Positions 1 to 7,394 of a stretch of DNA of 64,000 bases are shown here, one piece after another. The notes beneath the pieces were generated by a model that was not told the DNA's origin, made no database searches, and was given only the letters and a program-made list of their open reading frames with translations. Each line of letters starts with the position of its first letter. Position 1 is the first letter of the stretch. This DNA is from CAWDZK01 sp963726615. Lineage in GTDB: Bacteria > Actinomycetota > Actinomycetes > JACCUZ01. The stretch spans positions 248,001 through 312,000 of the forward strand of contig CAVSCX010000010.1 in NCBI GenBank assembly GCA_963726615.1. The letters run 5' to 3'. Both the position numbers and the translations under genes were made by a program.

Positions 1-1
1 C

Positions 2-373
2 ACCGGGATCGGCGTCGTCCGGGGCCGCCGGTGGCTGCTCCGCAACGGGGCGACCACCGGGAAGGCGACGCGCAGCTTCCGCTACGGCCGGCCCGGGGAC
101 GTGCCCCTTGTCGGTTCCTGGAACGGCGGCCGCCGCTCCGGGATAGGGGTCGTGCGTGACGGTCGGTGGCTGCTCCGCAACCGACGGTCCGCAGGCGGTG
201 CCGGGCTGGTGCTCGCCGTCGGCGGCCCCGGCGGTGCTGCCTGGCGACCGGTCGTCGGGGACTGGGACGGCGACGGCACCAGCACGCCGGGCGTCCTGCG
301 GGGGACCAGGTTCCTCCAGCTGTCCGGGCTTGCCGCGGACACGGCGACGCGCACGGTGCGGTTCCGTGGGTGA
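2..373 (+). CDS. C-terminal part of a repeat-containing (FG-GAP/VCBS-like) protein, 5' truncated
   Basis: The frame is open from the window edge to a TGA at 371-373, so only the last ~123 residues are present. They contain about two and a half copies of a ~45-residue repeat. Each copy reads roughly GIGVVR..RWLLRN, then a glycine-rich linker, then VGSWNGGRRS or VGDWDGDGTS. The WDGDG motif resembles calcium-binding loops of FG-GAP/VCBS beta-propeller repeats found in secreted actinobacterial proteins. The repeat is seen directly; the secreted-propeller role is inferred. The start, signal peptide and any catalytic domain lie outside the window. It precedes the sugar-nucleotide genes by 78 bases, so a shared transcript is possible. 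Confidence 0.6.
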   Translation, partial: TGIGVVRGRRWLLRNGATTGKATRSFRYGRPGDVPLVGSWNGGRRSGIGVVRDGRWLLRNRRSAGGAGLVLAVGGPGGAAWRPVVGDWDGDGTSTPGVLRGTRFLQLSGLAADTATRTVRFRG

Positions 374-450
374 GCCCGCCCGACGCGGCGTACGCTGAGA
401 GAAGACGTCGAAGTCCGGTTCCACCGTCCCACGAGGAAGTGATCTCGCCC

Positions 451-1632
451 GTGTCGCGCCTGCCGTCGGGAGCACCTCGGGTGCTTCTCGATGCGACTGC
501 TGTGCCTGCCGACCGTGGCGGTGTCGGGCGCTACGTCGACGGGCTGGTCGGGGCGCTGGCCGCCACCGGCCGTGACGCCGTCGACCTCGTGGTCGTCTGC
601 CAGCGCTCGGACGCGCAGCGGTACGCGCTCATCGCGGCCGACGCCGAGATCGTGGCCGGGCCCTCGGCCATCTCGCACCGACCGGCCCGCCTGGCCTGGG
701 AGCAGACCGGGCTCCCGCTGATCGCCCAGCAGGTCGGCGCCGACGTGCTGCACTCGCCGTACTACACGATGCCGCTGCACGCGACGGTCCCCGTCGTGGT
801 GACGCTGCACGACGTGACGTTCTTCTCCGAGCCCGAGCTGCACAGCGCGGTCAAGACCGGCTTCTACCGCTCGGCCACCCGCACCGCGGTCCGCCGGGCC
901 AGCCGGGTGGTGGTGCCGTCCCAGGCAACGCGCGACGAGCTGGTCCGACTGGTCGACGCCGACCCCGGACGGATCGACGTGGCCCTGCACGGCGTCGACA
1001 CGCAGACCTTCCGGCCGCCCTCCGACGCCGAGGTCCGCCGGGTCACCGACCGTCTCGGCCTGCACGGCCGGCCGTACGTCGCCTTCCTCGGCGTGCTGGA
1101 ACGGCGCAAGAACGTGCCGGACCTCGTCCGTGGCTGGGTGAAGGCCGTCGACGGCATGCCGGACCCGCCCGCGCTGGTGCTGGCCGGCGGCACGGGGTGG
1201 GACGACGGGGTCGACCAGGCCTGCGCCGAGGTGCCGCCGCACCTCAAGGTGATCCGGCCCGGCTTCCTGCGTCCGGCCGACCTGCCCGGGCTGCTCGGGG
1301 GCGCGCTGGTGGTGGCCTACCCGAGCAAGGCCGAGGGGTTCGGGCTGCCGGTCCTCGAGGCGATGGCCTGCGGGGCAGCCGTGCTCACGGCCCGCCGCCT
1401 GTCGCTGCCCGAGGTGGGCGGCGACGCGGTGGCCTACACCGAGCCGGACCCCGATGCGATCGCGGTCGCACTGCGCGACCTGGTCGACGACCCGGAGCGC
1501 CGGGCCCGGCTGTCGCGGTCCGGGGTCGAGCGGGCCCGCGAGTTCACCTGGGCGGCCTCGGCGCAGGCTCACCTCGAGACGTACGCGCGAGCCGTGGGTG
1601 CCAGCACGCCCACCGCCGACGCCGCCGTCTAG
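451..1632 (+). CDS. GT4-family (GT-B fold) glycosyltransferase, probably mannosyltransferase-like
   Basis: Transfers a sugar from a nucleotide donor to an envelope acceptor; the exact substrate is unknown. The 393-residue protein has the GT-B layout: an N-terminal acceptor half with a glycine-rich loop (DRGGVGRYVDGL) and a C-terminal donor half containing EGFGLPVLEAMACGAAV near residue 294, the E-x7-E donor-binding motif of GT4 enzymes. I chose GTG at 451 because GAGGAAG lies 11 bases upstream; GTG 439 is an in-frame alternative, and the open frame extends further upstream without similarity. It sits 45 bases before a sugar-1-phosphate nucleotidyltransferase, which fits donor synthesis and use side by side. 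Family assignment is firm; sugar specificity is inference. Confidence 0.85.
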   Translation: MSRLPSGAPRVLLDATAVPADRGGVGRYVDGLVGALAATGRDAVDLVVVCQRSDAQRYALIAADAEIVAGPSAISHRPARLAWEQTGLPLIAQQVGADVLHSPYYTMPLHATVPVVVTLHDVTFFSEPELHSAVKTGFYRSATRTAVRRASRVVVPSQATRDELVRLVDADPGRIDVALHGVDTQTFRPPSDAEVRRVTDRLGLHGRPYVAFLGVLERRKNVPDLVRGWVKAVDGMPDPPALVLAGGTGWDDGVDQACAEVPPHLKVIRPGFLRPADLPGLLGGALVVAYPSKAEGFGLPVLEAMACGAAVLTARRLSLPEVGGDAVAYTEPDPDAIAVALRDLVDDPERRARLSRSGVERAREFTWAASAQAHLETYARAVGASTPTADAAV

Positions 1633-1677
1633 TCTCGGGCCTCCCCAGACCTCAGTGCTCGGAAGGCCCCGACAACG

Positions 1678-2772
1678 ATGACGACGACCTGTCGTGAGGC
1701 AGTGCTGCTCGTCGGCGGCCGCGGCACCCGGCTCCGGCCCCTCACGGTCAACATCCCCAAGCCGATGCTGCCGACCGCCGGCGTGCCGTTCGTCCATCAC
1801 CAGCTCGCGATGCTCCGTTCCGTGGGCATCGAGCACGTGGTCCTCGCGACGGCGTACCGCCCCGAGGAGTTCCGGCACGGTCTCGGGGACGGGACCGCCC
1901 TCGGCCTCCGGGTGGACTACGTGCACGAGGTCGAGCCGCTCGGCACCGGCGGCGCCATCCGCAATGCCGCTGACGCCCTCGAGAGCGGGCCGGACGACCC
2001 CGTCGTCATCCTCAACGCGGACGTGCTCACGGCCCACGACCTGGCCGGCCAGCTCGCCGCGCACGAGGTGTCCCGGGCGATGGTCACCTTGCACCTGACC
2101 GAGGTCGACGACCCGCGCGCCTACGGCTGCGTCCCCACCGACGAGACCGGTCGCGTCACGGCGTTCCTGGAGAAGACGCCTCACCCGGTGACCAACCGGA
2201 TCAACGGCGGGTGCTACGTGTTCCGCCGCGCTGTCATCGACGGGATCCCGGCCGGGCGCCGGGTGTCGGTGGAGCGCGAGACCTTTCCCGAGCTCGTCGC
2301 CGCCGGCGCCGTCGTCCTCGGTCACGCCGACCAGGCGTACTGGATCGACGTCGGCACCCCCGCGGACTACCTGCGCGGCTCCCGCGACCTGGTCCACGGC
2401 GTGCACGCGTCCGCCGCCCTTCCCGGACCGACGGGGGAGCGGCTGCTGCTCGACGGGGCGCGCATCGCGCCCGACGCCGTCGTGACCGGAGGGTCGACCG
2501 TCGGGGCCGGCGCCGTGGTCGGGGCCGGCGCCGTGGTCGAGGGCAGCGTGCTGCTCGACGGCGCCGAGGTCGGTGCCGGCGCGACGGTGCGCGACTCCGC
2601 CGTCGGCGCCCGGGCCCGGATCGGGGCCGGTGCCGTCCTGGACGGCGTCGTCGTCGGCGACGGCGCCGACATCGGAGACGGGAACGAGCTCACCGCCGGC
2701 GCCCGGGTGTGGTGCGACGCGCGGATCCCGGCCGGGGCGATCCGGTTCTCGCCGGACGAGCCCAACGTCTGA
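1678..2772 (+). CDS. Sugar-1-phosphate nucleotidyltransferase, probable mannose-1-phosphate guanylyltransferase
   Basis: Makes an NDP-sugar, most likely GDP-mannose, from NTP and sugar-1-phosphate in the cytoplasm. The N-terminal Rossmann domain shows the signature GGRGTRLRPLT at residues 13-23, a NADVL metal site near 113 and the sugar-phosphate loop LEKTP near 163. Residues ~250-350 form a left-handed beta-helix of hexapeptide repeats rich in GAG/GAV steps. The 364-residue length fits GDP-mannose pyrophosphorylases of the mycobacterial ManB (Rv3264c) type, and the neighbourhood (WhiB2, FbiA/FbiB, phosphomannomutase) matches that locus from memory. GGAAGG ends 11 bases before the ATG. GDP-mannose rather than another NDP-sugar is inferred from synteny. 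Confidence 0.85.
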   Translation: MTTTCREAVLLVGGRGTRLRPLTVNIPKPMLPTAGVPFVHHQLAMLRSVGIEHVVLATAYRPEEFRHGLGDGTALGLRVDYVHEVEPLGTGGAIRNAADALESGPDDPVVILNADVLTAHDLAGQLAAHEVSRAMVTLHLTEVDDPRAYGCVPTDETGRVTAFLEKTPHPVTNRINGGCYVFRRAVIDGIPAGRRVSVERETFPELVAAGAVVLGHADQAYWIDVGTPADYLRGSRDLVHGVHASAALPGPTGERLLLDGARIAPDAVVTGGSTVGAGAVVGAGAVVEGSVLLDGAEVGAGATVRDSAVGARARIGAGAVLDGVVVGDGADIGDGNELTAGARVWCDARIPAGAIRFSPDEPNV

Positions 2773-2808
2773 GCCTCGGGCTGCGCCCCACGGCCCGGAC
2801 GTCCCGGG

Positions 2809-3531
2809 TCAGGCGGCGTTGGGCTCCGGCGCGTCGCTGGCGGGGTAGTCGTCGATGAAGCTCTTGATCGCCGAGCCGCTGACCTTGCCGCAGAGCTGCA
2901 CGTGCCCGGCGTCGGCGCCCCAGTGCGAGATGCCGACGTGCTTGCCGCTCGGGAAGTCGCCGTACGCGTCGTCCCAGGCCGACACGATGAACTTCCCGTT
3001 GGGTCCGGTCCGGTCGTCGCTGCGGGCGCTGACGGCGATGTCCTTCAGCGTCGCGAGCTGCGCGCCCTTCACGGTCGAGTCGTACCAGAGGATCGTGTAG
3101 CCGTGCTCGAGGTTGTGGACCAGCTGCTCCATCTGCGGCCGGTCCCGGGCCGAGTAGAACTCGCGGGCCGGGAAGACGGGGGCGCTCCAGTGCGGTCCGT
3201 AGGACGGCGGCACGGTCACGTACTTCTCGACGGTGCCGTCCGCGACGTGGTTGCCCACGGCCTCGGTGCTGCCGGTCTCGCTGGTCTGCACGTCGCTGCA
3301 GCTCGCCGCCGCGGCGGACACGCCGAACGAGGAAAGCGCCTTGCTGGCCGGGTCGTCCTTGCGGTTCAGGTACGACGGGATCACCACGGCGAGGACCAGC
3401 CCGACGCCGACGACGACGGCGACCGCGACGAAGCCCAGGCTGCGGCGACGCTGCCTGGCCTGCTCGACCCGTCGCATCTCCTCGACCCGGGCACGGCGGT
3501 CCTTCTCCGACTGCTTGGACTTGCTGGCCAC
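2809..3531 (-). CDS. DUF3105 membrane-anchored extracytoplasmic protein
   Basis: A 240-residue protein of the DUF3105 family, function unknown. The N-terminus is highly charged (KSKQSEKDRRARVEEMRR), followed by one transmembrane helix at about residues 31-54 and an extracytoplasmic domain. That domain has the family features: HNLEHGYTILWY in the middle, an HWSAPV segment, and a GHVQLCGK cysteine near the end pairing with an earlier SCSD cysteine. The start is GTG 3531 because AAGGA lies upstream and the membrane helix then falls at the normal position; the frame stays open upstream without similarity. It converges on the nucleotidyltransferase gene, 36 bases apart. Confidence 0.8.
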   Translation of the reverse strand: MASKSKQSEKDRRARVEEMRRVEQARQRRRSLGFVAVAVVVGVGLVLAVVIPSYLNRKDDPASKALSSFGVSAAAASCSDVQTSETGSTEAVGNHVADGTVEKYVTVPPSYGPHWSAPVFPAREFYSARDRPQMEQLVHNLEHGYTILWYDSTVKGAQLATLKDIAVSARSDDRTGPNGKFIVSAWDDAYGDFPSGKHVGISHWGADAGHVQLCGKVSGSAIKSFIDDYPASDAPEPNAA

Positions 3532-3605
3532 GTGCGAGCCCGGTCCTTCCGTTGGAGCGACAGTGACCGCCGACTCTACCGGCGGTGCCTGTGAGGATGT
3601 GGGCC

Positions 3606-4568
3606 ATGACGGTGGTGACGGAGGCCCGGGTGCGCACCTGGTCGCCGGGACGGCCGGTGGACCTCGGCGCCACCCTGGGCCCGCTGCGGCGCGGCGGTGG
3701 CGACCCGACGTTCCGCTACGACGCGAGCGGCGGGCCCACCGGTGGCCTGTGGCGCACCACCCGCACACCCGAGGGGACGGCCACTCTGCACCTGGCGGTG
3801 CGGGCGGCCGACGCCGAGGTCGTGGGCCGAGCCTGGGGCGCCGGGGCCGGCTGGGTGCTGGACGGGCTGCCCTCGCTGCTCGGTGCCGACGACGACACCA
3901 CCGGGTTCGACGCGGCCGGCCTCCAGGACCGTCACCCGGTGCTGCGCGACACCCTGCGGACGCACCCGGGGTGGCGGGTCCCGAGGTCCGGCCGGGTGCT
4001 GGAGGCCCTCGCGCCCGCGGTGCTGGAGCAGAAGGTCACCGGTCGCGAGGCGTGGCGGGCCTGGCGTTGGCTGGTACGGCGGTACGGCGAGCCGGCCCCC
4101 GGCCCGGCCGGTGTGCTCCCGCCGGGCCTGCACGTCGCGCCGGACGGCCCGACCTGGGCCCGCATCCCGTCGTGGGACTGGCACCGGGCCGGTGTCGACC
4201 TGGCCCGGTCCCGGACCCTTGTCGTCGCGGCCGGTCGGGCCGGGCGGCTGGAGGGACTCGTCGGCCGCGCCCCCGCGGAGGCAGCTGCGGCCATGCGGTC
4301 CCTGCCGGGCGTCGGCGCCTGGACCGCGGCCGAGGTCGCCCAGCGCGCCCTCGGCGACGCCGATGCGGTCTCGGTCGGCGACTACCACCTGGCCAAGCTC
4401 GTCGGCTTCGCGCTGGTCGGCACGCCGGTGGACGACGAGGCGATGCTCGAGCTGCTCGAGCCGTACCGCGGCCACCGCTACCGGGTGGTGCGCATGGTGG
4501 AGCTGTCCGGGCTCGGCCCGGCCCGGCGGGGTCCGCGGTTCGAGGGGCGTGACTTCCGCGCGATGTGA
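3606..4568 (+). CDS. HhH-GPD DNA glycosylase, AlkA-like
   Basis: Probable base-excision repair glycosylase removing alkylated purines. The 320-residue protein has the helix-hairpin-helix signature LPGVGAWTAAEVA near residue 232, and about 25 residues later the VSVGDYHL segment whose aspartate matches the catalytic Asp of AlkA-type enzymes. The preceding helices contain LEQKVTGREAWRAWRWLV, typical of the family core. I chose ATG 3606, with GAGGA nine bases upstream, over GTG 3585 or ATG 3597. It is divergent from the DUF3105 gene and converges on fbiB. No SOS box is visible upstream, so damage induction is not indicated here. Confidence 0.85.
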   Translation: MTVVTEARVRTWSPGRPVDLGATLGPLRRGGGDPTFRYDASGGPTGGLWRTTRTPEGTATLHLAVRAADAEVVGRAWGAGAGWVLDGLPSLLGADDDTTGFDAAGLQDRHPVLRDTLRTHPGWRVPRSGRVLEALAPAVLEQKVTGREAWRAWRWLVRRYGEPAPGPAGVLPPGLHVAPDGPTWARIPSWDWHRAGVDLARSRTLVVAAGRAGRLEGLVGRAPAEAAAAMRSLPGVGAWTAAEVAQRALGDADAVSVGDYHLAKLVGFALVGTPVDDEAMLELLEPYRGHRYRVVRMVELSGLGPARRGPRFEGRDFRAM

Positions 4569-4577
4569 GCCGGCCGG

Positions 4578-5873
4578 TCAGCGGTGCAGGATGAAGTCGT
4601 CCGGGTCGCGCGGCGGCCGGTCGGACGAGGGCGCTGCCGGGTGGCCGACGGCCACCGCACCCATGGGGTCCCAGTCGTCCGGCAGGTCCAGCTCGCGGCG
4701 TACGACGTCCCGGCAGAACATCGTGCTGCTGACCCACGCCGACCCGAGGCCCTCGACCGCCAGCGCCACGAGCAGGTTCTCGACGCCCGCCCCGACGGAC
4801 ACGAGGAACATCTCTCGCTCCGCTGCGGCGCGGCGGTCGTCCGGGTACGTGTGCATGCCGTCGCGGGCCAGGCAGGGGACGACGAGGACAGGCACCCCGC
4901 GCAGCACGTCGCCGCGCCGGGTCCGGCGGGCGACCTGCTCGTCGGTGAAGCCGTCGCGACGCAGGTCGGCCACCCATGCCGCGAGCATGGCGTCGAGGAG
5001 GCGCTCGCGACGGACGGGGTCGTCGAGGAGGACGAACCGCCACGGCGTCGTGTGATGAGGGGCGGGCGCGGTGACCGCGGCCGACACCGCGCGCCGGACC
5101 GCGGCCCGGTCGACCGGCAGGTCCGTGAACGACCGCACGGTGCGCCGGGCCGGGACGACGTCGTGCGCGCCGAGGCGGAACAGGTCCTCGGCTGCCGGGC
5201 GCACCAGAGCCGCGGCACCCGGCCCGTCCTCGCGCACCGTGCGGTGCGCCAGCCCGCGGACGACGGCGAACGGGCGCCGGCCCAGCTTGCCCTTGACGAG
5301 GTCGCCCGCCGACGCGACCTCGTCGGCGATGGCAGCGACAGTCGCGGTGAGAAGGTTGCCGTGGCCGTCGTCGTGGCCGCGGAGGTCGTCGAGCGGCCAC
5401 AGTCCGGCCACGCCGATCGCCTGGTCGGTCTGCCCGGTGCGCCAGGCACGGCCCATCGTGTCCGTGACGACGACGGCAACGTCCACGCCGGCCAGCTCGA
5501 GCAGCCGGGAGCGCAGGCCGCGGGCGGAGACGTCCGGGTCGAGCGGCAGCAGCAGGACGGTCCCCGGTTCCGTGCCGCTGGCGTCGACCCCGGCGGCCGC
5601 GAGCACCAGGCCGTGGTGGGTCTCGACGATGCGGGTCTCGCCGCGACGCGCCACGAGCCGCACGGTCTCGGACCTGATGGCCTCCTCGCGGTCCACGCGC
5701 ACGGCGCGGCCCTCGGACTTCGACACGACCTTGGAGGTGACCAGCACGACGTCACCGTCGGCCAGCGCGAAGTCCTCGGCCACGAGTGCGTCGACGAGCA
5801 GGGTCGCCAGGTCGTCCCCGGCGACCACCTCCGGCACGCCGTCAGGCGCCCAGACCAGCAGCGACCCGCTCAT
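4578..5873 (-). CDS. fbiB: Bifunctional F420:gamma-glutamyl ligase / nitroreductase-like FbiB
   Basis: Completes coenzyme F420 by adding the gamma-linked glutamate tail to F420-0 using GTP. Residues ~1-245 are the CofE ligase domain (DVVLVTSKVVSKSEGR near 40, VVVTDTMGRAWRTGQTD near 135). Residues ~250-431 are an FMN-binding nitroreductase-like domain (RRTVRSFTDLPV, HHTTPWRFVLLDD, GLGSAWVSS), which in actinobacterial FbiB takes part in tail extension and dehydro-F420 reduction. The 431-residue length matches two-domain FbiB rather than single-domain CofE. Its ATG overlaps the fbiA stop in an ATGA, so the two are translationally coupled. Confidence 0.93.
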   Translation of the reverse strand: MSGSLLVWAPDGVPEVVAGDDLATLLVDALVAEDFALADGDVVLVTSKVVSKSEGRAVRVDREEAIRSETVRLVARRGETRIVETHHGLVLAAAGVDASGTEPGTVLLLPLDPDVSARGLRSRLLELAGVDVAVVVTDTMGRAWRTGQTDQAIGVAGLWPLDDLRGHDDGHGNLLTATVAAIADEVASAGDLVKGKLGRRPFAVVRGLAHRTVREDGPGAAALVRPAAEDLFRLGAHDVVPARRTVRSFTDLPVDRAAVRRAVSAAVTAPAPHHTTPWRFVLLDDPVRRERLLDAMLAAWVADLRRDGFTDEQVARRTRRGDVLRGVPVLVVPCLARDGMHTYPDDRRAAAEREMFLVSVGAGVENLLVALAVEGLGSAWVSSTMFCRDVVRRELDLPDDWDPMGAVAVGHPAAPSSDRPPRDPDDFILHR

Positions 5874-6904
5874 CGGGACTGCAGGTCGGCCGCCAGCTCC
5901 AGCGCGGACCGCGCCATCGCGGCGGCGCCCGCGACGTCCGGCATCAGCAGCGGTACGGAGCGGCAGGCGATGCCGGCCCTCTGCACGTCCTCCACGGCTG
6001 CCGCGTCGCTGAGGTCGACGAGCCAGCCGTCCAGCAGTCCACCCTCGCCGCGGCCGCCGTAGTGCCGGGCCACCGCCGCGGCGGAGGTCTCGACGCCGAT
6101 GGCCGCCAGCAGCCGGTCGGCCATCCCGCGCACCGGTGCGCCGCCGACGATCGGGGAGAGCCCCACCACGGGGGCGGGTGTGGCGGCCAGCGCCGCGCGC
6201 ACGCCGGGCACGGCAAGCACGGTGCCGATGCTCACGACCGGGTTGGACGGCGGGAGCAGGACCAGGTCTGCGGTGGCGAACGCCTCCAGCACGCCGGGGC
6301 CGGGCGTCGCGGCGTCGGACCCGACCGCGACGACCTCGTGCGCCTTGGGCTCGGCGTGCCACCGCACCCAGTACTCCTGGAAGTGCACGGCGCGGCGCCC
6401 GCCGGGGGAGGCGTCGTCGTCGACGACGACGTGGGTCTCGACCCTGTCGTCGCTCATCGGCAGCAGCCGGACCCCGAGCCCGGGCAGCCCCCACCGGGTG
6501 CAGAGGGCCTCGGTCACCTGGCTCAGCGGGAACCCGGCCTCGAGCATCTGGGTCCGGACGACGTGGGTGGCGATGTCGCGGTCGCCGAGGCCGAACCAGG
6601 TCGGCTGCACGCCGTAGGCCGACAGCTCCTCCTTGACCACGAAGGTCTCGTCGTCGCGCCCCCAGCCCTGTCCTTCGTGGATGCCGCCGCCGAGGGTGTA
6701 CATCACGGTGTCGAGGTCGGGGCAGACCCGCAGGCCGAAGAGCGTGATGTCGTCCCCCGTGTTGCCGACGACGGTCACGCGCAGGTCGCCCGGCCGCCCG
6801 CCGAGGACGTCAGGGGCGGCGGCGAGCAGGCCCCGCAGGAAACGGGCGCCGCCGATGCCGCCGGCGGGGACGACGACGTGCATGTCGGCGGCGAGGGAGG
6901 ACAT
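5870..6904 (-). CDS. fbiA: 2-phospho-L-lactate (or phosphoenolpyruvate) transferase FbiA/CofD
   Basis: Transfers the phospho-lactyl or phosphoenolpyruvyl group to the deazaflavin Fo, giving F420-0 or its dehydro form. The GGIGGARFLRGL loop lies near residues 15-26, followed by VVGNTGDDITLFGLRVCPD and, in the second half, LLPPSNPVVSIGT and GLSPIVGG, all hallmarks of CofD proteins. The length is 344 residues from ATG 6904; an internal ATG at 6883 gives a slightly shorter, equally plausible protein, and neither has a clear Shine-Dalgarno. It is divergent from whiB2 and heads the fbiA-fbiB operon. Confidence 0.93.
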   Translation of the reverse strand: MSSLAADMHVVVPAGGIGGARFLRGLLAAAPDVLGGRPGDLRVTVVGNTGDDITLFGLRVCPDLDTVMYTLGGGIHEGQGWGRDDETFVVKEELSAYGVQPTWFGLGDRDIATHVVRTQMLEAGFPLSQVTEALCTRWGLPGLGVRLLPMSDDRVETHVVVDDDASPGGRRAVHFQEYWVRWHAEPKAHEVVAVGSDAATPGPGVLEAFATADLVLLPPSNPVVSIGTVLAVPGVRAALAATPAPVVGLSPIVGGAPVRGMADRLLAAIGVETSAAAVARHYGGRGEGGLLDGWLVDLSDAAAVEDVQRAGIACRSVPLLMPDVAGAAAMARSALELAADLQSR

Positions 6905-6978
6905 GCGCCCAGTGTCCCCGGAGGGGCGCGGGACTGCCGCCGAGGGGTCATCCGTTCGGCCGAATATCACCATCCGGC

Positions 6979-7007
6979 TTGACGGGGCCGCAAGACACGC
7001 GTGTAAT
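6979..7007 (+). promoter_or_regulatory. Housekeeping-type promoter of whiB2
   Basis: A -35 box TTGACG (6979-6984) and a -10 box TGTAAT (7002-7007) are separated by exactly 17 bases. Both match the group-1 sigma consensus at five of six positions. Initiation is expected near 7014, giving a ~65-base leader before the WhiB start. It lies in the 174-base fbiA/whiB2 divergent region. Confidence 0.6.
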
Positions 7008-7078
7008 TCCACCAGTGTCATTCGGTGGCCGGCTCGCGGAGGAGCGGCCGGCGCCGGCCAGGGTCGAGGAGGCACAGC

Positions 7079-7342
7079 ATGGGCGAGGTGTTCCCGCTCA
7101 TCGACGAGCCGGAAGAGTCCGCGGAGAGCGACTGGACCGAGCGGGCGCTCTGCGCCCAGACGGACCCGGAGGCCTTCTTCCCGGAGAAGGGTGGCTCCAC
7201 CCGGGAGGCGAAGAAGGTCTGCCTGGGCTGTGACGTGCGCAGCGAGTGCCTGGAGTACGCGCTGATGAACGACGAGCGCTTCGGCATCTGGGGAGGGCTG
7301 TCCGAGCGCGAGCGCCGCCGGCTGAAGAAGTCCGCGGTCTAG
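7079..7342 (+). CDS. whiB2: WhiB-family iron-sulfur transcription factor, WhiB2/WhmD type
   Basis: An 87-residue regulator that binds a [4Fe-4S] cluster and acts with the principal sigma factor; WhiB2 orthologues control septation and cell division. Cluster ligands are Cys25, Cys48, Cys51 and Cys57 (C-x22-C-x2-C-x5-C). The GIWGG turn at 69-73 is followed by the basic tail ERERRRLKK. The start is ATG 7079, with GAGGAGG six bases upstream; the frame is open further upstream but dissimilar. Position next to fbiA and the mannose genes matches mycobacterial whiB2, which supports the subclass. Confidence 0.92.
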   Translation: MGEVFPLIDEPEESAESDWTERALCAQTDPEAFFPEKGGSTREAKKVCLGCDVRSECLEYALMNDERFGIWGGLSERERRRLKKSAV

Positions 7343-7372
7343 CCCGACGCTGGACCCGGCGACCGGGCACCG

Positions 7373-7387
7373 CCACCCCTAGGGTGG
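7373..7387 (+). promoter_or_regulatory. Inverted repeat over a -10-like box before the GT2 gene
   Basis: CCACCC and GGGTGG arms flank CTA, giving a 15-base dyad eight bases before the GT2 ATG. Its centre includes TAGGGT (7380-7385), a TAnnnT actinobacterial -10 placed for a nearly leaderless transcript. Overlap of dyad and -10 suggests repression, but no binding protein can be named. Confidence 0.35.
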
Positions 7388-7394
7388 TCGCCGC

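Noticed and set aside
82..2406. Very long antisense open frames, for example opposite the glycosyltransferase and secA genes
   Set aside because: Rare stop codons in GC-rich antisense frames explain them; the translations are Arg/Pro/His-rich and match no family.
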